Source of the DNA: Actinomycetes bacterium
Lineage (GTDB): Bacteria > Actinomycetota > Acidimicrobiia > Acidimicrobiales > RAAP-2
Direction of reading: 5' to 3'
NCBI GenBank assembly: GCA_021779735.1
Contig: JAJYAC010000002.1
Location: 35,147 to 99,146, forward strand
DNA: 64,000 nt
In this document: one piece after another, positions 9,220 through 19,454 of the stretch
Layout of the letters: each line of letters starts with the position of its first letter
Numbering within the stretch: position 1 is the stretch's first letter
Made by a program: the position numbers and the translations under genes
The notes under the pieces: generated by a model
What the model saw: the letters and a program-made list of their open reading frames with translations, nothing else
Told to the model about the DNA's origin: nothing
Databases searched by the model: none

Positions 9220-10443
9220 TGTCGCGACATAGTGAACACCGGGGTGGAGGTGTGTCGTGATCAAGAATCAGGTCATTGTGGCGGCAGTTGTTTCCCAGGG
9301 GTTGGGAGTTCGCGCCACCGCAACCAAGTACGGGGTGTCGCCGGCGTGGGTCTCGACCCTGGTGAGTCGCTACCGCGCCCAGGGCCCGGCGGCGCTCGAG
9401 GCACGCTCGAAGCGTCCGCTCTCCAATCCCCGCTCAACGGCGCCCCAAGTCGAGGATCGAATCGTCGAGCTGCGCAAGGAGCTCGTGGACCTCGGCACCG
9501 ACGCCGGGGCCGACACGATCCACACCCACCTCGAACGCGAGGGACTTCTCGCGCCCTCGATCTCTACAATCCAGCGCATCCTCACGCGCCGGGGCTTCGT
9601 CACCCCGGCGCCCAAGAAGCGTCCGCGAAGTTCCTACGTGCGCTTCGCGGCCGAGCTGCCCAACGAGTGCTGGCAGTCCGACATGACCCACTGGCACCTC
9701 GCTAACGGCACCGGAGTCGAGATCCTCACCTTCCTCGACGACCACTCGCGTCTCGCACTGAGTGTGCGGGCCTACCCCACCGTGACCATGGAGAACGTCC
9801 GAGAGCTCTTCGCCAGCAACTGTGCGGCCTTCGGCACTCCGGCGAGCGTCTTGACCGACAACGGTGCGATCTACAACGCGGTCTCGCGCGGCGGGCGCAG
9901 CGGCTTTGAGAGCGACCTGATGGCCGCCGGCGTGCTCTACAAACACTCGCGCCCCTACCACCCACAGACCTGCGGCAAGGTCGAGCGCTGGCACCGCACG
10001 CTCAAGGGCTTCTTGGCCAAACGACCCGCGGCGACGCTTCTCGAACTCCAGGTGGTCCTCGAGGACGTCGTTCGCTACTACAACGACGTGCGCCCCCATC
10101 GTGGGATCAATCGGCGCACGCCCGCCGCCGCCTACCACGCACGCGCCAAGGCCACGGCCCACACGCTCATCTACGAGCCCCACTGGCGCGTGCGCACCGA
10201 CACCGTCGACGTGCGCGGTCACGTGACCCTGCGCTACCTGGGCAAGCTCCGACACCTCAACGTCGGTTGGGACTATCGGGGCCGCTCGATCCGTCTCTTC
10301 ATCCTCGATGACGTCGTGACTTTCGCCACCGAGCAGGGTGAATTCATCGGGGAAACGAAAATAGACCCCGCTCGTGACTACCAGCCCAAGGGTCACGGCT
10401 TTCGATAGTCTGCACAGGTTCAACTGTTCACGATGACGTGACA
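9220..10443 (+). mobile_element. IS481-family insertion sequence
   Basis: Transposase 9257-10408 flanked by 19-bp imperfect terminal inverted repeats, TGTCGCGACATAGTGAACA (9220-9238) and TGTTCACGATGACGTGACA (10425-10443; 16/19 match after reverse complement), in the TGT...ACA form of the family. Confidence 0.82.
9257..10408 (+). CDS. IS481-family DDE transposase
   Basis: 383 aa; N-terminal HTH (RATATKYGVSPAWVSTLVSRYRAQG) and rve core WQSDMTHWHL...TFLDDHSRLAL...VLTDNGAIYN...HPQTCGKVERWHRTLK. Confidence 0.93.
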   Translation: MIKNQVIVAAVVSQGLGVRATATKYGVSPAWVSTLVSRYRAQGPAALEARSKRPLSNPRSTAPQVEDRIVELRKELVDLGTDAGADTIHTHLEREGLLAPSISTIQRILTRRGFVTPAPKKRPRSSYVRFAAELPNECWQSDMTHWHLANGTGVEILTFLDDHSRLALSVRAYPTVTMENVRELFASNCAAFGTPASVLTDNGAIYNAVSRGGRSGFESDLMAAGVLYKHSRPYHPQTCGKVERWHRTLKGFLAKRPAATLLELQVVLEDVVRYYNDVRPHRGINRRTPAAAYHARAKATAHTLIYEPHWRVRTDTVDVRGHVTLRYLGKLRHLNVGWDYRGRSIRLFILDDVVTFATEQGEFIGETKIDPARDYQPKGHGFR

Positions 10444-10451
10444 GATTTCAG

Positions 10452-10526
10452 TGGTGCCCCCGGCAGGATTCGAACCTGCGCACATGGCTTCGGAGGCCAA
10501 TGCTCTATCCCCTGAGCTACGAGGGC
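10452..10526 (-). tRNA. tRNA-Arg (anticodon CCG), CCA encoded
   Basis: Reverse complement GCCCTCGTAGCTCAGGGGATAGAGCATTGGCCTCCGAAGCCATGTGCGCAGGTTCGAATCCTGCCGGGGGCACCA; acceptor, D, anticodon and T arms fold; anticodon loop CTCCGAA. Confidence 0.92.
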
Positions 10527-10586
10527 GCCCTGCCAGCCTACTGGTCGCCGACTTCGAGTCTCGGGGTCACCTCGTAGTGTTGGTCC

Positions 10587-11855
10587 ATGGCCGAGCCCCT
10601 CTCGCCGACGCTGCTGCCGGACACGGCCGTCATCGTCAAGAACGACGTGACCGTCGGTGGGGTTTCGCTGCGCGAACTCGCCCAGACCTACGGCACGCCC
10701 CTGTTCGTCTACGACGAGGCGACGCTGCGCGCGCGCTGTGCGGAGGCCGCGGCCGCCTTCGACGATGGGGTGGCCTTCGCGTCCAAGTCGTTCCTCTGTG
10801 GTGCCATGGCACGGCTCGCCTACGAGGAGGGGCTGTGTGTCGACGTGGCGACGGGCGGGGAGTTCGACCTCGTGCGCCGTGCCGGGGTGCCCGCCTCTCG
10901 CGTCATCGTTCACGGTAACAACAAGAGCGAAGCCGAGTTGGTGGCGGCCATCGACGCGGGCGTGCACCGTGTGGTCGTGGACAACTTCGACGAGATCGCA
11001 CGCCTGGCGAAGCTCGTGTCGCCGGCGCGGCCCCTCGCGTGCCTCGTGCGCGTCACCCCGGGGGTCGAGGCGCACACCCACGAGTTCATCCGCACGGGGC
11101 AAGAGGACTCGAAGTTTGGCTTCTCGCTCTCTTCGGGCGACGCGCGACGCGCGATCGAGACGCTGCGGGCGATACCGGGCGTGACGCTTCACGGCGTGCA
11201 CGCGCACATCGGCTCGCAGATCTTCGAGCTCGACGGCTTTATCGAGACGGTGCGGATTCTGGCGGACTTCACGCGCGAGGACGCCTTTGACGAGGTGTGC
11301 GTCGGCGGGGGACTGGGCGTTGCCTACGTGTCGGGCGAAGACGCGCCGAGCATCACCGAGTGGGGCGCCACGCTGCGCGAGGTCGCCCGCGAGGTGGGTC
11401 TCCCCGGGACGACGCGCCTGCTGGCCGAACCCGGCCGCTCGATCGTGGCGGCGGCGGCCCTCACGCTCTATCGCGTGGGCACGGTCAAGCCCGTGGCGGC
11501 GCGCACCTACGTCGCGGTCGACGGCGGGATGAGCGACAACCCCCGCCCCGTGCTCTACGGCTCGGGCTACGAGGTCTTCGACGTCGCGCGGCCCCGCGAA
11601 GAGAGACGTCAGGCGCTGCGTCTCGTGGGCAAGCACTGCGAGAGCGGCGACGTGATCATCGACGAGGCGTGGCTGCCGGCCGACACCGGCGTGGGCGACC
11701 TCGTGGCGACCCCGGTGACCGGCGCCTACGGATACGCGATGGCCTCGAACTACAACCGCGTGCCGCGCCCGGCGGTCGTCTTCGTCGCTGACGGCACCGC
11801 GCGCGAGGTGCTGCGACGCGAGACCTTCGACGACCTCGCGCGCCTCGAGGTCTAG
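10587..11855 (+). CDS. lysA: Diaminopimelate decarboxylase
   Basis: 422 aa; PLFVYDEATLRARC, FASKSFLCGAMARLAYEEGLCVDVATGGE, GGGLGVAY, CESGD. Confidence 0.96.
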   Translation: MAEPLSPTLLPDTAVIVKNDVTVGGVSLRELAQTYGTPLFVYDEATLRARCAEAAAAFDDGVAFASKSFLCGAMARLAYEEGLCVDVATGGEFDLVRRAGVPASRVIVHGNNKSEAELVAAIDAGVHRVVVDNFDEIARLAKLVSPARPLACLVRVTPGVEAHTHEFIRTGQEDSKFGFSLSSGDARRAIETLRAIPGVTLHGVHAHIGSQIFELDGFIETVRILADFTREDAFDEVCVGGGLGVAYVSGEDAPSITEWGATLREVAREVGLPGTTRLLAEPGRSIVAAAALTLYRVGTVKPVAARTYVAVDGGMSDNPRPVLYGSGYEVFDVARPREERRQALRLVGKHCESGDVIIDEAWLPADTGVGDLVATPVTGAYGYAMASNYNRVPRPAVVFVADGTAREVLRRETFDDLARLEV

Positions 11856-11885
11856 GGGATTTCCCTAACCGGTTAGCCTTGGTCA

Positions 11886-13187
11886 ATGGACGCACCCGTC
11901 TTACGTGTCGGCGTCATCGGCGCGGGCAACGTCGGTGGGGCCCTGGTGGAGTTGCTGAGTGACCCCTCGCGTCACGTCGCCCTGGTGGACGCGGCCACCG
12001 CCACCCTCGAGCTCGTCGGCGTCGCGGTGCGCGACGCGTCGCGCGCGCGACCCGAGGTGCCGACCCACCTGATCACCACCGACGCCGCGTCCCTGGCCGC
12101 ACGCGATGACCTCGACATCTTGGTCGAGGTCATTGGCGGGATCGAACCGGCGAGAACCTACATCGAGAGTGCCCTGTCGCGCGGCACGTCAGTGGTGACC
12201 GCGAACAAGGCGTTGATGGCCGAAGCCGGCACGCAACTGGCGGCCCTCGCCCACGAGCACGGCGCGGACCTCTTCTACGAGGCGGCCGTCGGTGGGGCGA
12301 TCCCGATCCTGCGCGCGCTGCGCAGTTCCCTGGCGGGTGAGCGCATCGAGCGCGTCATGGGCATTGTGAATGGCACCACGAACTTCATCTTGTCCAAGAT
12401 GACCAGTGAGGCCAGCGACTACGCCCCGGCCCTCGCCGAGGCCCAGGCTCTCGGCTACGCCGAGGCCGACCCGAGCGCTGACGTCGAGGGCTTCGACGCC
12501 GCGGCCAAGGTTCAGATCATCTCCTCGCTGGCCTTTGGCACGCGCCTGGCCGGTGAGAGCATCACGCGCGAGGGCATCACGGGCGTGCGCGCGGTCGACG
12601 TCGAATTCGCTCGACGCGCGGGCTTCGTCATCAAGCTCCTCGGAGTCGCCGAGCGCGTGGGCGAGACCGGGATCTCGCGCCGGGTGCACCCGGCGATGGT
12701 GCCCCTCGAGCATCCCCTCGCCGCGGTGCACGGGGCGATGAACGCGGTCTTCGTCGAGGGCGCCAAGAGTGGGCCCCTGATGTGGCTCGGGCCCGGCGCC
12801 GGGGGATACCCGACGGCCACCGCGGTGCTCGGCGACGTCCTCGACGCGGCGCGCAATCGCGTGAGCGGCCGCCACGACGTGCCCTTTTCGATTGACGAGA
12901 CCCTTCACGCCATCGATACCAACGACATCGCGAGCGTCTTCTATCTCAGCCTCGACGTGCTCGACCAGCCCGGCGTGCTGGCGGCGGTCGCCGGGGTCTT
13001 CGGCGACCACGGCGTCTCGATTCAGTCCATGGAGCAGTCCGGCGTCGCCGACGAGGCACGCCTGTCCTTCGTGACCCACGTCGCGCGCACCGGTGACGTG
13101 TTCGCGACGTTGAATGACTTGGCTTCTCTCGCGTCGGTGGACTCCATCGGCGCCTGCATTCGTGTAATCGACGGAGGTGACCGATGA
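11886..13187 (+). CDS. hom: Homoserine dehydrogenase
   Basis: 433 aa; [44 protein letters not shown]-terminal ACT domain. Confidence 0.96.
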   Translation: MDAPVLRVGVIGAGNVGGALVELLSDPSRHVALVDAATATLELVGVAVRDASRARPEVPTHLITTDAASLAARDDLDILVEVIGGIEPARTYIESALSRGTSVVTANKALMAEAGTQLAALAHEHGADLFYEAAVGGAIPILRALRSSLAGERIERVMGIVNGTTNFILSKMTSEASDYAPALAEAQALGYAEADPSADVEGFDAAAKVQIISSLAFGTRLAGESITREGITGVRAVDVEFARRAGFVIKLLGVAERVGETGISRRVHPAMVPLEHPLAAVHGAMNAVFVEGAKSGPLMWLGPGAGGYPTATAVLGDVLDAARNRVSGRHDVPFSIDETLHAIDTNDIASVFYLSLDVLDQPGVLAAVAGVFGDHGVSIQSMEQSGVADEARLSFVTHVARTGDVFATLNDLASLASVDSIGACIRVIDGGDR

Positions 13188-14221
13188 CGGGTTGGCGTGG
13201 TTTGTTGGCGGAGTACGCCGAGTGGTTCCATCTCGAGGGGGTCGACGAGATCGTCACGCTCCAGGAGGGCAACACGCCCCTGCTGCGCGCCGATCGACTC
13301 AGCGAGCGACTCGGGGCCGACGTCTGGCTCAAGTACGAGGGCCTCAATCCGTCGGGCTCGTTCAAGGACCGCGGCATGACGATGGCCATCACCAAGGCCA
13401 AGGCCGCCGGGGCCAAGACCGTCATCTGCGGATCGACCGGCAACACCTCGGCCGCCGCGGCCGCCTACGCGGCCAAGGCCGGACTCGACTGCGTGGTGCT
13501 GGTGCCCGAGGGCAAGATCGCCCTGGGCAAGTTGGCCCAGGCCATGGTCTACGGCGCGAAGGTCTTTCAGATCCGGGGCAACTTCGACCAGGCGCTCGAC
13601 CTGGCGCGCGAACTCACCCAGCATCTGCCGGTCACCATTGTCAACTCCATCAATCCCGACCGCATCGAGGGCCAGAAGACGGGCGCCTTCGAGATCGTCG
13701 ACGTGCTCGGCAAGGCGCCGGACATCCTGGCGATCCCCGTGGGCAACGCCGGCAACATCACCGCGTACTGGCGCGGCTTCACGCAGTACCACGTGAGTGG
13801 TCGCGCGACGACGCTGCCCAAGATGTGGGGCTTCCAGGCGGCGGGCGCCGCACCCATCGTCTTGGGTCACCCGGTCGCCAACCCCGAGACGATCGCCACC
13901 GCGATTCGCATCGGCAATCCGGCGAGCTGGGTGCCCGCCCTCGAGGTGATCCACGAGTCCCTCGGCGACATTCGCGCCGTTACCGACGAGGAGATCCTCG
14001 ACGCCTACCAGTACGTGGCGCGCTACGAGTCGGTGTTCTGCGAACCGGCCTCGGCGGCGTCGGTGGCCGGCATCATCAAGTACGGGGTGCCCGAAGGCTC
14101 GACGGTGGTGTGCGTGCTGACCGGCAACGGACTCAAGGACCCCGATACCGCCGTGTCGCTCTCGGGCATGCCCCCCGTCGTTGACGCGAGCATCCAGTCC
14201 CTGCTCAGCGCGCTCTCCTAG
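13184..14221 (+). CDS. thrC: Threonine synthase
   Basis: 345 aa; [33 protein letters not shown]-lysine motif, [19 protein letters not shown]. Confidence 0.96.
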   Translation: MTGWRGLLAEYAEWFHLEGVDEIVTLQEGNTPLLRADRLSERLGADVWLKYEGLNPSGSFKDRGMTMAITKAKAAGAKTVICGSTGNTSAAAAAYAAKAGLDCVVLVPEGKIALGKLAQAMVYGAKVFQIRGNFDQALDLARELTQHLPVTIVNSINPDRIEGQKTGAFEIVDVLGKAPDILAIPVGNAGNITAYWRGFTQYHVSGRATTLPKMWGFQAAGAAPIVLGHPVANPETIATAIRIGNPASWVPALEVIHESLGDIRAVTDEEILDAYQYVARYESVFCEPASAASVAGIIKYGVPEGSTVVCVLTGNGLKDPDTAVSLSGMPPVVDASIQSLLSALS

Positions 14222-15276
14222 CCGTGGGCGCCGGTGAGCGTCTGTAGGCCGAGGCTGACCGAGCCCACCAGGATCCACAGGACCGCGCCGAGAGCGAGTG
14301 GTCGCATCCCCGCGCGCACGATGTCGCGCACCCTCGTCGAGAGTCCGATCGCTCCCAGGGCCATCGTGATCATGAACTGAGCAAGGTCGGCGAGCGCGAC
14401 GTGCGTGACGCGCGGCACGAGGCCCAGCGTGTTGAGCGTCGTCGCGAGAAGGAACCACGCGATGAAGGTGGGAAACGTGCGACGCACGTGGCCCAGCAGC
14501 GAACGCCCCGGGGTCACGTCGTGACGCGCGCGCCACAGTGCGATGGCGAGGGTGATCGGAATGATCATGAGGGTGCGCGTCAACTTCACGACGACGGCGC
14601 TCGACGTCGCGCCGTGACCGAAAATTGACGCGGCCGCGACGACCGAGGACATGTCATTCACCGCCGTACCCGCCCACAGACCAAAGGACGTCGAGGACAT
14701 GTGCATGAGTCGCCCCAACGTCGGAAAGCTCAGCACCGCGGCGACATTGAAGAGGAAGATCGTCGCCACCGCGTAGGTGACGTCGGCCTCGGGCGCGTCG
14801 ATCACCGCGTCGGTCGCCGCGATCGCCGAGGCTCCGCAGATCCCCGTGCCCACGCCAATGAGCGTGCGCAGGTCGCGGTCGATGCCCAGGGCTCGGCCGA
14901 GCAACGCCGCGCCGGCGAGGGCGACCGACAGGGATCCCACCATGACCGGCAGGCTGGCCGCTCCGGTGGCGAGGACCTGGCGAAAGGAGAGCGCGGTGCC
15001 GAGCACGACGATCGATCCCTGCAAGATCGTCTTGGCCGCGACGTGCACCCCCGGGCGCCACGACGCGGGTAGCGGCCGGCGCAGCACGACGAGGATGCCC
15101 CCGACGATGGCGAAGACCGGCGCGCCCACGATGGGTACCAGGCGCCCGAGCAGTGTGGCCACTACGGCGAGGGCCGCGCTGGCCAGTAGCCCCGAACGCG
15201 CGTCGGCGAGACGCCCGCGCGAGGACTCTCTCTGCGAGGGGTGAGAGGCGAGCGCCGGAGCCGGGGAGTCGTGCAT
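14218..15276 (-). CDS. YeiH-family putative sulfate exporter membrane protein
   Basis: Likely ATG at 15276 ([11 protein letters not shown]); multi-TM with [43 protein letters not shown] typical of YeiH. Confidence 0.85.
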   Translation of the reverse strand: MHDSPAPALASHPSQRESSRGRLADARSGLLASAALAVVATLLGRLVPIVGAPVFAIVGGILVVLRRPLPASWRPGVHVAAKTILQGSIVVLGTALSFRQVLATGAASLPVMVGSLSVALAGAALLGRALGIDRDLRTLIGVGTGICGASAIAATDAVIDAPEADVTYAVATIFLFNVAAVLSFPTLGRLMHMSSTSFGLWAGTAVNDMSSVVAAASIFGHGATSSAVVVKLTRTLMIIPITLAIALWRARHDVTPGRSLLGHVRRTFPTFIAWFLLATTLNTLGLVPRVTHVALADLAQFMITMALGAIGLSTRVRDIVRAGMRPLALGAVLWILVGSVSLGLQTLTGAHG

Positions 15277-15333
15277 GGACCTAGTCTCCGGGCCCGGGCC
15301 CCGCGGCGGAAGTGGGCACTTGGTGATGGCGTT

Positions 15334-15348
15334 ATAAGATTTGCTTAT
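15334..15348. promoter_or_regulatory. LysR-type operator candidate ATAAG-N5-CTTAT overlapping the LysR start
   Basis: Exact inverted repeat ATAAG ATTTG CTTAT, also containing TATAAG 8 nt before the ATG. Confidence 0.55.
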
Positions 15349-16261
15349 GCCCCTAGTCCAGCCGGTGCCTGATCTCATCTCGCTCGACCTGCTCGCGAGC
15401 GTCGCCGCGCTCGGTTCGATTCGCCAGGGCGCGCTCGCGCACGGGATCAGTCAGCCCGCGGCCAGCACGCGCCTGCGCGCGCTCGAGGCCACGCTGGGCG
15501 TGGAGTTGCTGCACCGCTCCTCGGGCGGGGCGCAGCTCACGCCCGCCGGGCGGGTGGTCGTGGGCTGGTCCGAGCAGGTCCTCGGTGACGTGCGCTCGCT
15601 ACTGACCGCGACCGCGGCGCTGCGCCGCGAGCGGCGCACTCAGGTCCACGTGGCCGCGAGCATGACGGTGGCCGAGTACCTCGCGCCCGAGTGGTTGGTG
15701 CGCCTCGCGACCCTCGACCCCGACCTGCACGTGGCCCTCGACATGGCCAACTCCGAACAGGTGGCCGAGCTGGTGCGCGAGGGTCGGGTCGACCTGGGCT
15801 TCGTGGAGGGGACGTCGCGCCTCGTCGGGCTGCACAGCCAGGCGTTGCTCGACGACGAGTTGGTCCTCGTCGTGGCCCCGCACCACCCCTGGGCGAGTCG
15901 TCGGGGTGAGATATCGCGCGCCCAGCTCGCCGCGACGCCTCAGGTCCTGCGCGAGGTGGGCTCGGGCACGCGCGAGGTGCTCGAGGAGTGGCTCGGGGCG
16001 GTCGGCCTCGCTCCCACCGCGGTGGTGGAGCTCGGCTCGACGACCGCGATCAAGCGAGCGGTCGAGTCCGGCGTCGCGCCCGCGGTTCTCAGCCGCCTCG
16101 CGGTGCACGCGGACGTGCGCGAGGGCCGGCTGGTCGCGGTGCCCCTCGCCGGACGAGGGCCCACGCGCACGATTCGGGCTCTGTGGTCGGCCTCGTCGCC
16201 GCTGAGCCCGGCCGCCAAGCGCGTGCTGGCCCAGATTCACGAGGTGACCACCGAGCGCTGA
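15347..16261 (+). CDS. LysR-family transcriptional regulator
   Basis: N-terminal HTH LDLLASVAALGSIRQGALAHGISQPAASTRLRALEATLGVELLHRSSGG; divergent from the YeiH gene. Confidence 0.92.
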   Translation: MPLVQPVPDLISLDLLASVAALGSIRQGALAHGISQPAASTRLRALEATLGVELLHRSSGGAQLTPAGRVVVGWSEQVLGDVRSLLTATAALRRERRTQVHVAASMTVAEYLAPEWLVRLATLDPDLHVALDMANSEQVAELVREGRVDLGFVEGTSRLVGLHSQALLDDELVLVVAPHHPWASRRGEISRAQLAATPQVLREVGSGTREVLEEWLGAVGLAPTAVVELGSTTAIKRAVESGVAPAVLSRLAVHADVREGRLVAVPLAGRGPTRTIRALWSASSPLSPAAKRVLAQIHEVTTER

Positions 16262-16274
16262 CCGGTCGTGAGCG

Positions 16275-16302
16275 TTGCGCTCGGTTCCACTTCGGCTACA
16301 CT
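16275..16302 (+). promoter_or_regulatory. Candidate rho promoter (TTGCGC-N16-TACACT)
   Basis: -35-like TTGCGC at 16275-16280 and -10-like TACACT at 16297-16302 upstream of the rho leader. Confidence 0.5.
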
Positions 16303-16417
16303 GAAGACGTCGTCCGCGACTCGGCCTCTTGCCGACGTGCGGAAATTCTTTCCAAGACGGCACTTCTCGTTTTTTCGTAACCGTTCGTGTTCTCTCGTTC
16401 GGCGAGAAAGGAATTCC

Positions 16418-18100
16418 ATGGCTATCAAGCCTTCTCCAGACCGGACCGACCTCGAGTCCAAGACTCGTGAGGACCTCCAAACCATTGCCAAGGTCAAGGG
16501 CGTCGAGGTCAGCGCCCGGGCGTCGAAGTCCGCGCTGATCGCAGCGATCATGGGTGACCCGTCGGGCCCGTCTTCGTCCTCGCCACCCGCCGCGCGCGCG
16601 GTGCGCTCGCGTCGTACCGTGGCGACGCCCACCGACGACTTCGATGACTTGCTCGGCGAGTTCACCGAGGAGCCGGCGCCGCGTCCGCGCCGGGGCTTTG
16701 ACTCGAACGCCGTGGTGAGTAACGCGCGCGCCGACGCCGAGACGACGACGAGCGCCGCGCTGGCCCCCGCCCCCGCCGAGCCCAGCGCCCCCGCCCCCGC
16801 CCCCGCGCCCGCGGAGCACTCACGGGCCCCTCGACCCGAGCGCCAGCCGCGCGACTTCAACGAGGGCGGACGCAACAGCCGGCGCAACCGGCGCAACCGT
16901 AGTGGCCGCGAGCGCTTCGGTGGCGAGGCCCAGCCCAACGCCGATCAGCCCTACAGCGGCGAGCTGCTCGAAGTCGAGGGACTGCTCGACCTACGCGACG
17001 ACGGCTACGGCTTCTTGCGCACGAAGGGGTACCACCCCTCGCCCATGGACGTCTACGTCTCGATCAACCAGGTGCGCCGCTACCACCTGCGCAAGGGCGA
17101 CATGATCGCCGGCGGCTACCGTCCAGCGGCCTCGAACGAGAAGTACCCGGCGCTGCTGCGCGTAGACAGCGTTCAGGGCGCCGACCCCGAGCTCGCGCGC
17201 TTGCGTCCGCGCTTTGAAGACCTCACCCCGCTCTTTCCCGACGAGAAGCTCAAGCTCGAGACCAACGAGGGCAAGGCCGACCTCACCCCGCGCATCGTCG
17301 ACCTGATCGCCCCCATCGGCAAGGGCCAGCGCGGACTCATCGTCTCGCCCCCCAAGGCCGGTAAGACCACCGTGATGAAGCAGATCGCCCAGTCGATCGA
17401 GGCCAACAACCCCGAAGTTCACCTCATGGTGCTGCTCGTCGACGAGCGCCCCGAAGAGGTCACCGACATTCGTCGCAGCGTGCGCGGCGAAGTCATCGCC
17501 TCGACCTTCGACCGTCCGGCCGAGGAGCACACGCACCTGGCCGAGCTCGCCATCGAACGCGCCAAGCGCCTCGTCGAGGCGGGTCGTGACGTCGTCATCA
17601 TCCTCGACGGCATCACGCGCCTCGCGCGCGCCTACAACCTGGCCGCTCCGGCGACCGGGCGCATCATGTCCGGCGGAGTGGACTCCGGCGCGTTGTACCC
17701 GCCCAAGAAGTTCTTCGGCGCCGCGCGCAACATTGAAGAGGGCGGCTCGCTGACCATCCTCGCCAGCGCCCTCGTCGAGACGGGTTCGAAGATGGACGAG
17801 GTGATCTTCGAGGAGTTCAAGGGCACCGGCAACATGGAGCTCAAGCTCGATCGGCGCCTCGCCGAGCGGCGCCTCTACCCGGCGATTGACGTCAACGGGT
17901 CCTCGACGCGCCACGAGGAGCTTCTCTTTAACCGCGAGTTGCTGCCCCAGGTCTGGAAGCTGCGCCGCGTGCTCAACGGCCTGGCCAGCGAGGGCCGCGA
18001 GGCCGCCGGCCTGGAGCTGCTGATCGACAAACTCAAGACGACTCGCTCCAATGACGAGTTCCTGGCCGAGATCGCCAAGGGCCCGAATCCCACCAGTTAA
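16418..18100 (+). CDS. rho: Transcription termination factor Rho with extended disordered N-terminal insert
   Basis: KEDLQTI-type Rho_N start, Ala/Pro/Arg-rich insert, [23 protein letters not shown]-loop, [20 protein letters not shown] at 16418 preferred over the track start. Confidence 0.96.
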   Translation: MAIKPSPDRTDLESKTREDLQTIAKVKGVEVSARASKSALIAAIMGDPSGPSSSSPPAARAVRSRRTVATPTDDFDDLLGEFTEEPAPRPRRGFDSNAVVSNARADAETTTSAALAPAPAEPSAPAPAPAPAEHSRAPRPERQPRDFNEGGRNSRRNRRNRSGRERFGGEAQPNADQPYSGELLEVEGLLDLRDDGYGFLRTKGYHPSPMDVYVSINQVRRYHLRKGDMIAGGYRPAASNEKYPALLRVDSVQGADPELARLRPRFEDLTPLFPDEKLKLETNEGKADLTPRIVDLIAPIGKGQRGLIVSPPKAGKTTVMKQIAQSIEANNPEVHLMVLLVDERPEEVTDIRRSVRGEVIASTFDRPAEEHTHLAELAIERAKRLVEAGRDVVIILDGITRLARAYNLAAPATGRIMSGGVDSGALYPPKKFFGAARNIEEGGSLTILASALVETGSKMDEVIFEEFKGTGNMELKLDRRLAERRLYPAIDVNGSSTRHEELLFNRELLPQVWKLRRVLNGLASEGREAAGLELLIDKLKTTRSNDEFLAEIAKGPNPTS

Positions 18101-18138
18101 TTGTCCACTACACTGTCTCTTCGCACCAAGGAGTCCCC

Positions 18139-18363
18139 ATGAAGACTGACATTCACCCCACGTACGTCGACGCGAGCGTCACCTGCTCATGCGGCAACAC
18201 CTTCGCGACCCGTTCGACCAAGCCCGTCCTGACGGTCGAGCTGTGCAACGAGTGCCACCCCTTCTTCACCGGCAAGCAGAAGCTCGTCGACACCGGTGGA
18301 CGCGTCGAGCGCTTCCAGCGCCGCTACGCCCAGAAGACGGCTAAGGGTCGCACGCGGGCCTAG
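18139..18363 (+). CDS. rpmE: 50S ribosomal protein L31
   Basis: 74 aa; [27 protein letters not shown]...[28 protein letters not shown]. Confidence 0.97.
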   Translation: MKTDIHPTYVDASVTCSCGNTFATRSTKPVLTVELCNECHPFFTGKQKLVDTGGRVERFQRRYAQKTAKGRTRA

Positions 18364-18374
18364 GCCCCCTCTAC

Positions 18375-19454
18375 GTGGCCTCTCTCGACGACACCCTGCT
18401 CGTCCTCGCCGACGAGCTCAAGTCGGTCGAGGCGCAACTCTCCGCACCCGACATCGCGAGCGATCGGACGCGCCTGCGCGACCTGTCGCGTCGCCACAAG
18501 GTGTTGGCCGAGATCAACGCGGCCTGGAACGCGCTGCGCGCCGCGCGCGAAGACGTCTCCGCGGCGCGCGAGATGTTCAACGACACTGCCGGCGAGGATC
18601 GCGAACTCTGGCGCGAGGAGCTGAGCGAAGCCGAGGCGAAGCTGCCCGCCCTCGAAGAGACCCTCGAGACTCTGTTGCTGCCGCGCGACCCCAACGAGGG
18701 GCGCAACGTCATCCTCGAGATTCGTGGCGCCGAGGGCGGCGAGGAGGCGAACCTCTTCGCCAGCGACCTCGCCGAGATGTACCGGCGCTACGCCGCCCTG
18801 CGCGGCTGGAAGCTCGAAGTCGTCGAAGAGAGCGCGTCCGAGCAGGGCGGCCTCGACGAAGCCATCTACCTCATCAGGGGCGAGGACGCGTGGACGCGTC
18901 TGGCCAACGAGGCCGGCGTGCACCGCGTCCAGCGCGTGCCCGTCACCGAGGCCAAGGGCCGCGTGCACACGTCCTCGGCGACGGTCTCGATCCTGCCCGA
19001 GGCCGAGGAGGTCGACGTCGACATCGACCCCAACGACCTCAAGATCGACGTGTACCGCTCCTCGGGTCCCGGTGGCCAGAGCGTGAACACCACCGACTCC
19101 GCGGTGCGCGTGACGCACCTGCCCAGCGGCATCGTCGTCTCGATGCAGGACGAGAAGAGTCAGATTCAAAACCGCGCGAAGGCCCTCATCGTGCTGCGTT
19201 CTCGCTTGCTCAAGGCCGCCCAGGACGCCCAGGCGAGCGAGCTCGGCGACTTGAAGCGCTCCCAGCTGGGCAGCGGCGGTCGCTCTGAGAAGATCCGCAC
19301 GTACAACTTCAAGGAGAACCGGGTCACCGATCACCGGATCAACCTGACGACGTACTCCCTCGACGCCGTGCTCGCGGGCAACCTCGATCCCTACGTCGAC
19401 GCGCTGCTGGCCGACCAGCGCGCGCGTCAGCTCGCCGCGAGTGGCCGGGCCTAG
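18375..19454 (+). CDS. prfA: Peptide chain release factor 1
   Basis: 359 aa; GGQ motif in SSGPGGQSVNTTDSAVRVTHLPSG. Confidence 0.96.
   Translation: MASLDDTLLVLADELKSVEAQLSAPDIASDRTRLRDLSRRHKVLAEINAAWNALRAAREDVSAAREMFNDTAGEDRELWREELSEAEAKLPALEETLETLLLPRDPNEGRNVILEIRGAEGGEEANLFASDLAEMYRRYAALRGWKLEVVEESASEQGGLDEAIYLIRGEDAWTRLANEAGVHRVQRVPVTEAKGRVHTSSATVSILPEAEEVDVDIDPNDLKIDVYRSSGPGGQSVNTTDSAVRVTHLPSGIVVSMQDEKSQIQNRAKALIVLRSRLLKAAQDAQASELGDLKRSQLGSGGRSEKIRTYNFKENRVTDHRINLTTYSLDAVLAGNLDPYVDALLADQRARQLAASGRA

Noticed and set aside
9209-10451. Target-site duplication of the IS481 element
   Set aside because: The bases directly flanking the inverted repeats (GGATC left, GATTT right) do not form a convincing direct repeat; the 16-bp repeat lies further out and is treated separately.
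10428-11636. 402-aa minus-strand ORF covering tRNA-Arg and lysA
   Set aside because: Would run through a tRNA gene and antisense to lysA; not credible as coding.
13022-14536. 504-aa minus-strand ORF opposite hom/thrC
   Set aside because: Antisense shadow ORF of two well-supported genes; low-complexity composition.
16755-16815. CCCGCC/GCCCCC tandem-like low-complexity tract
   Set aside because: Encodes the Ala/Pro-rich disordered insert common in actinobacterial Rho; no independent repeat element needed.
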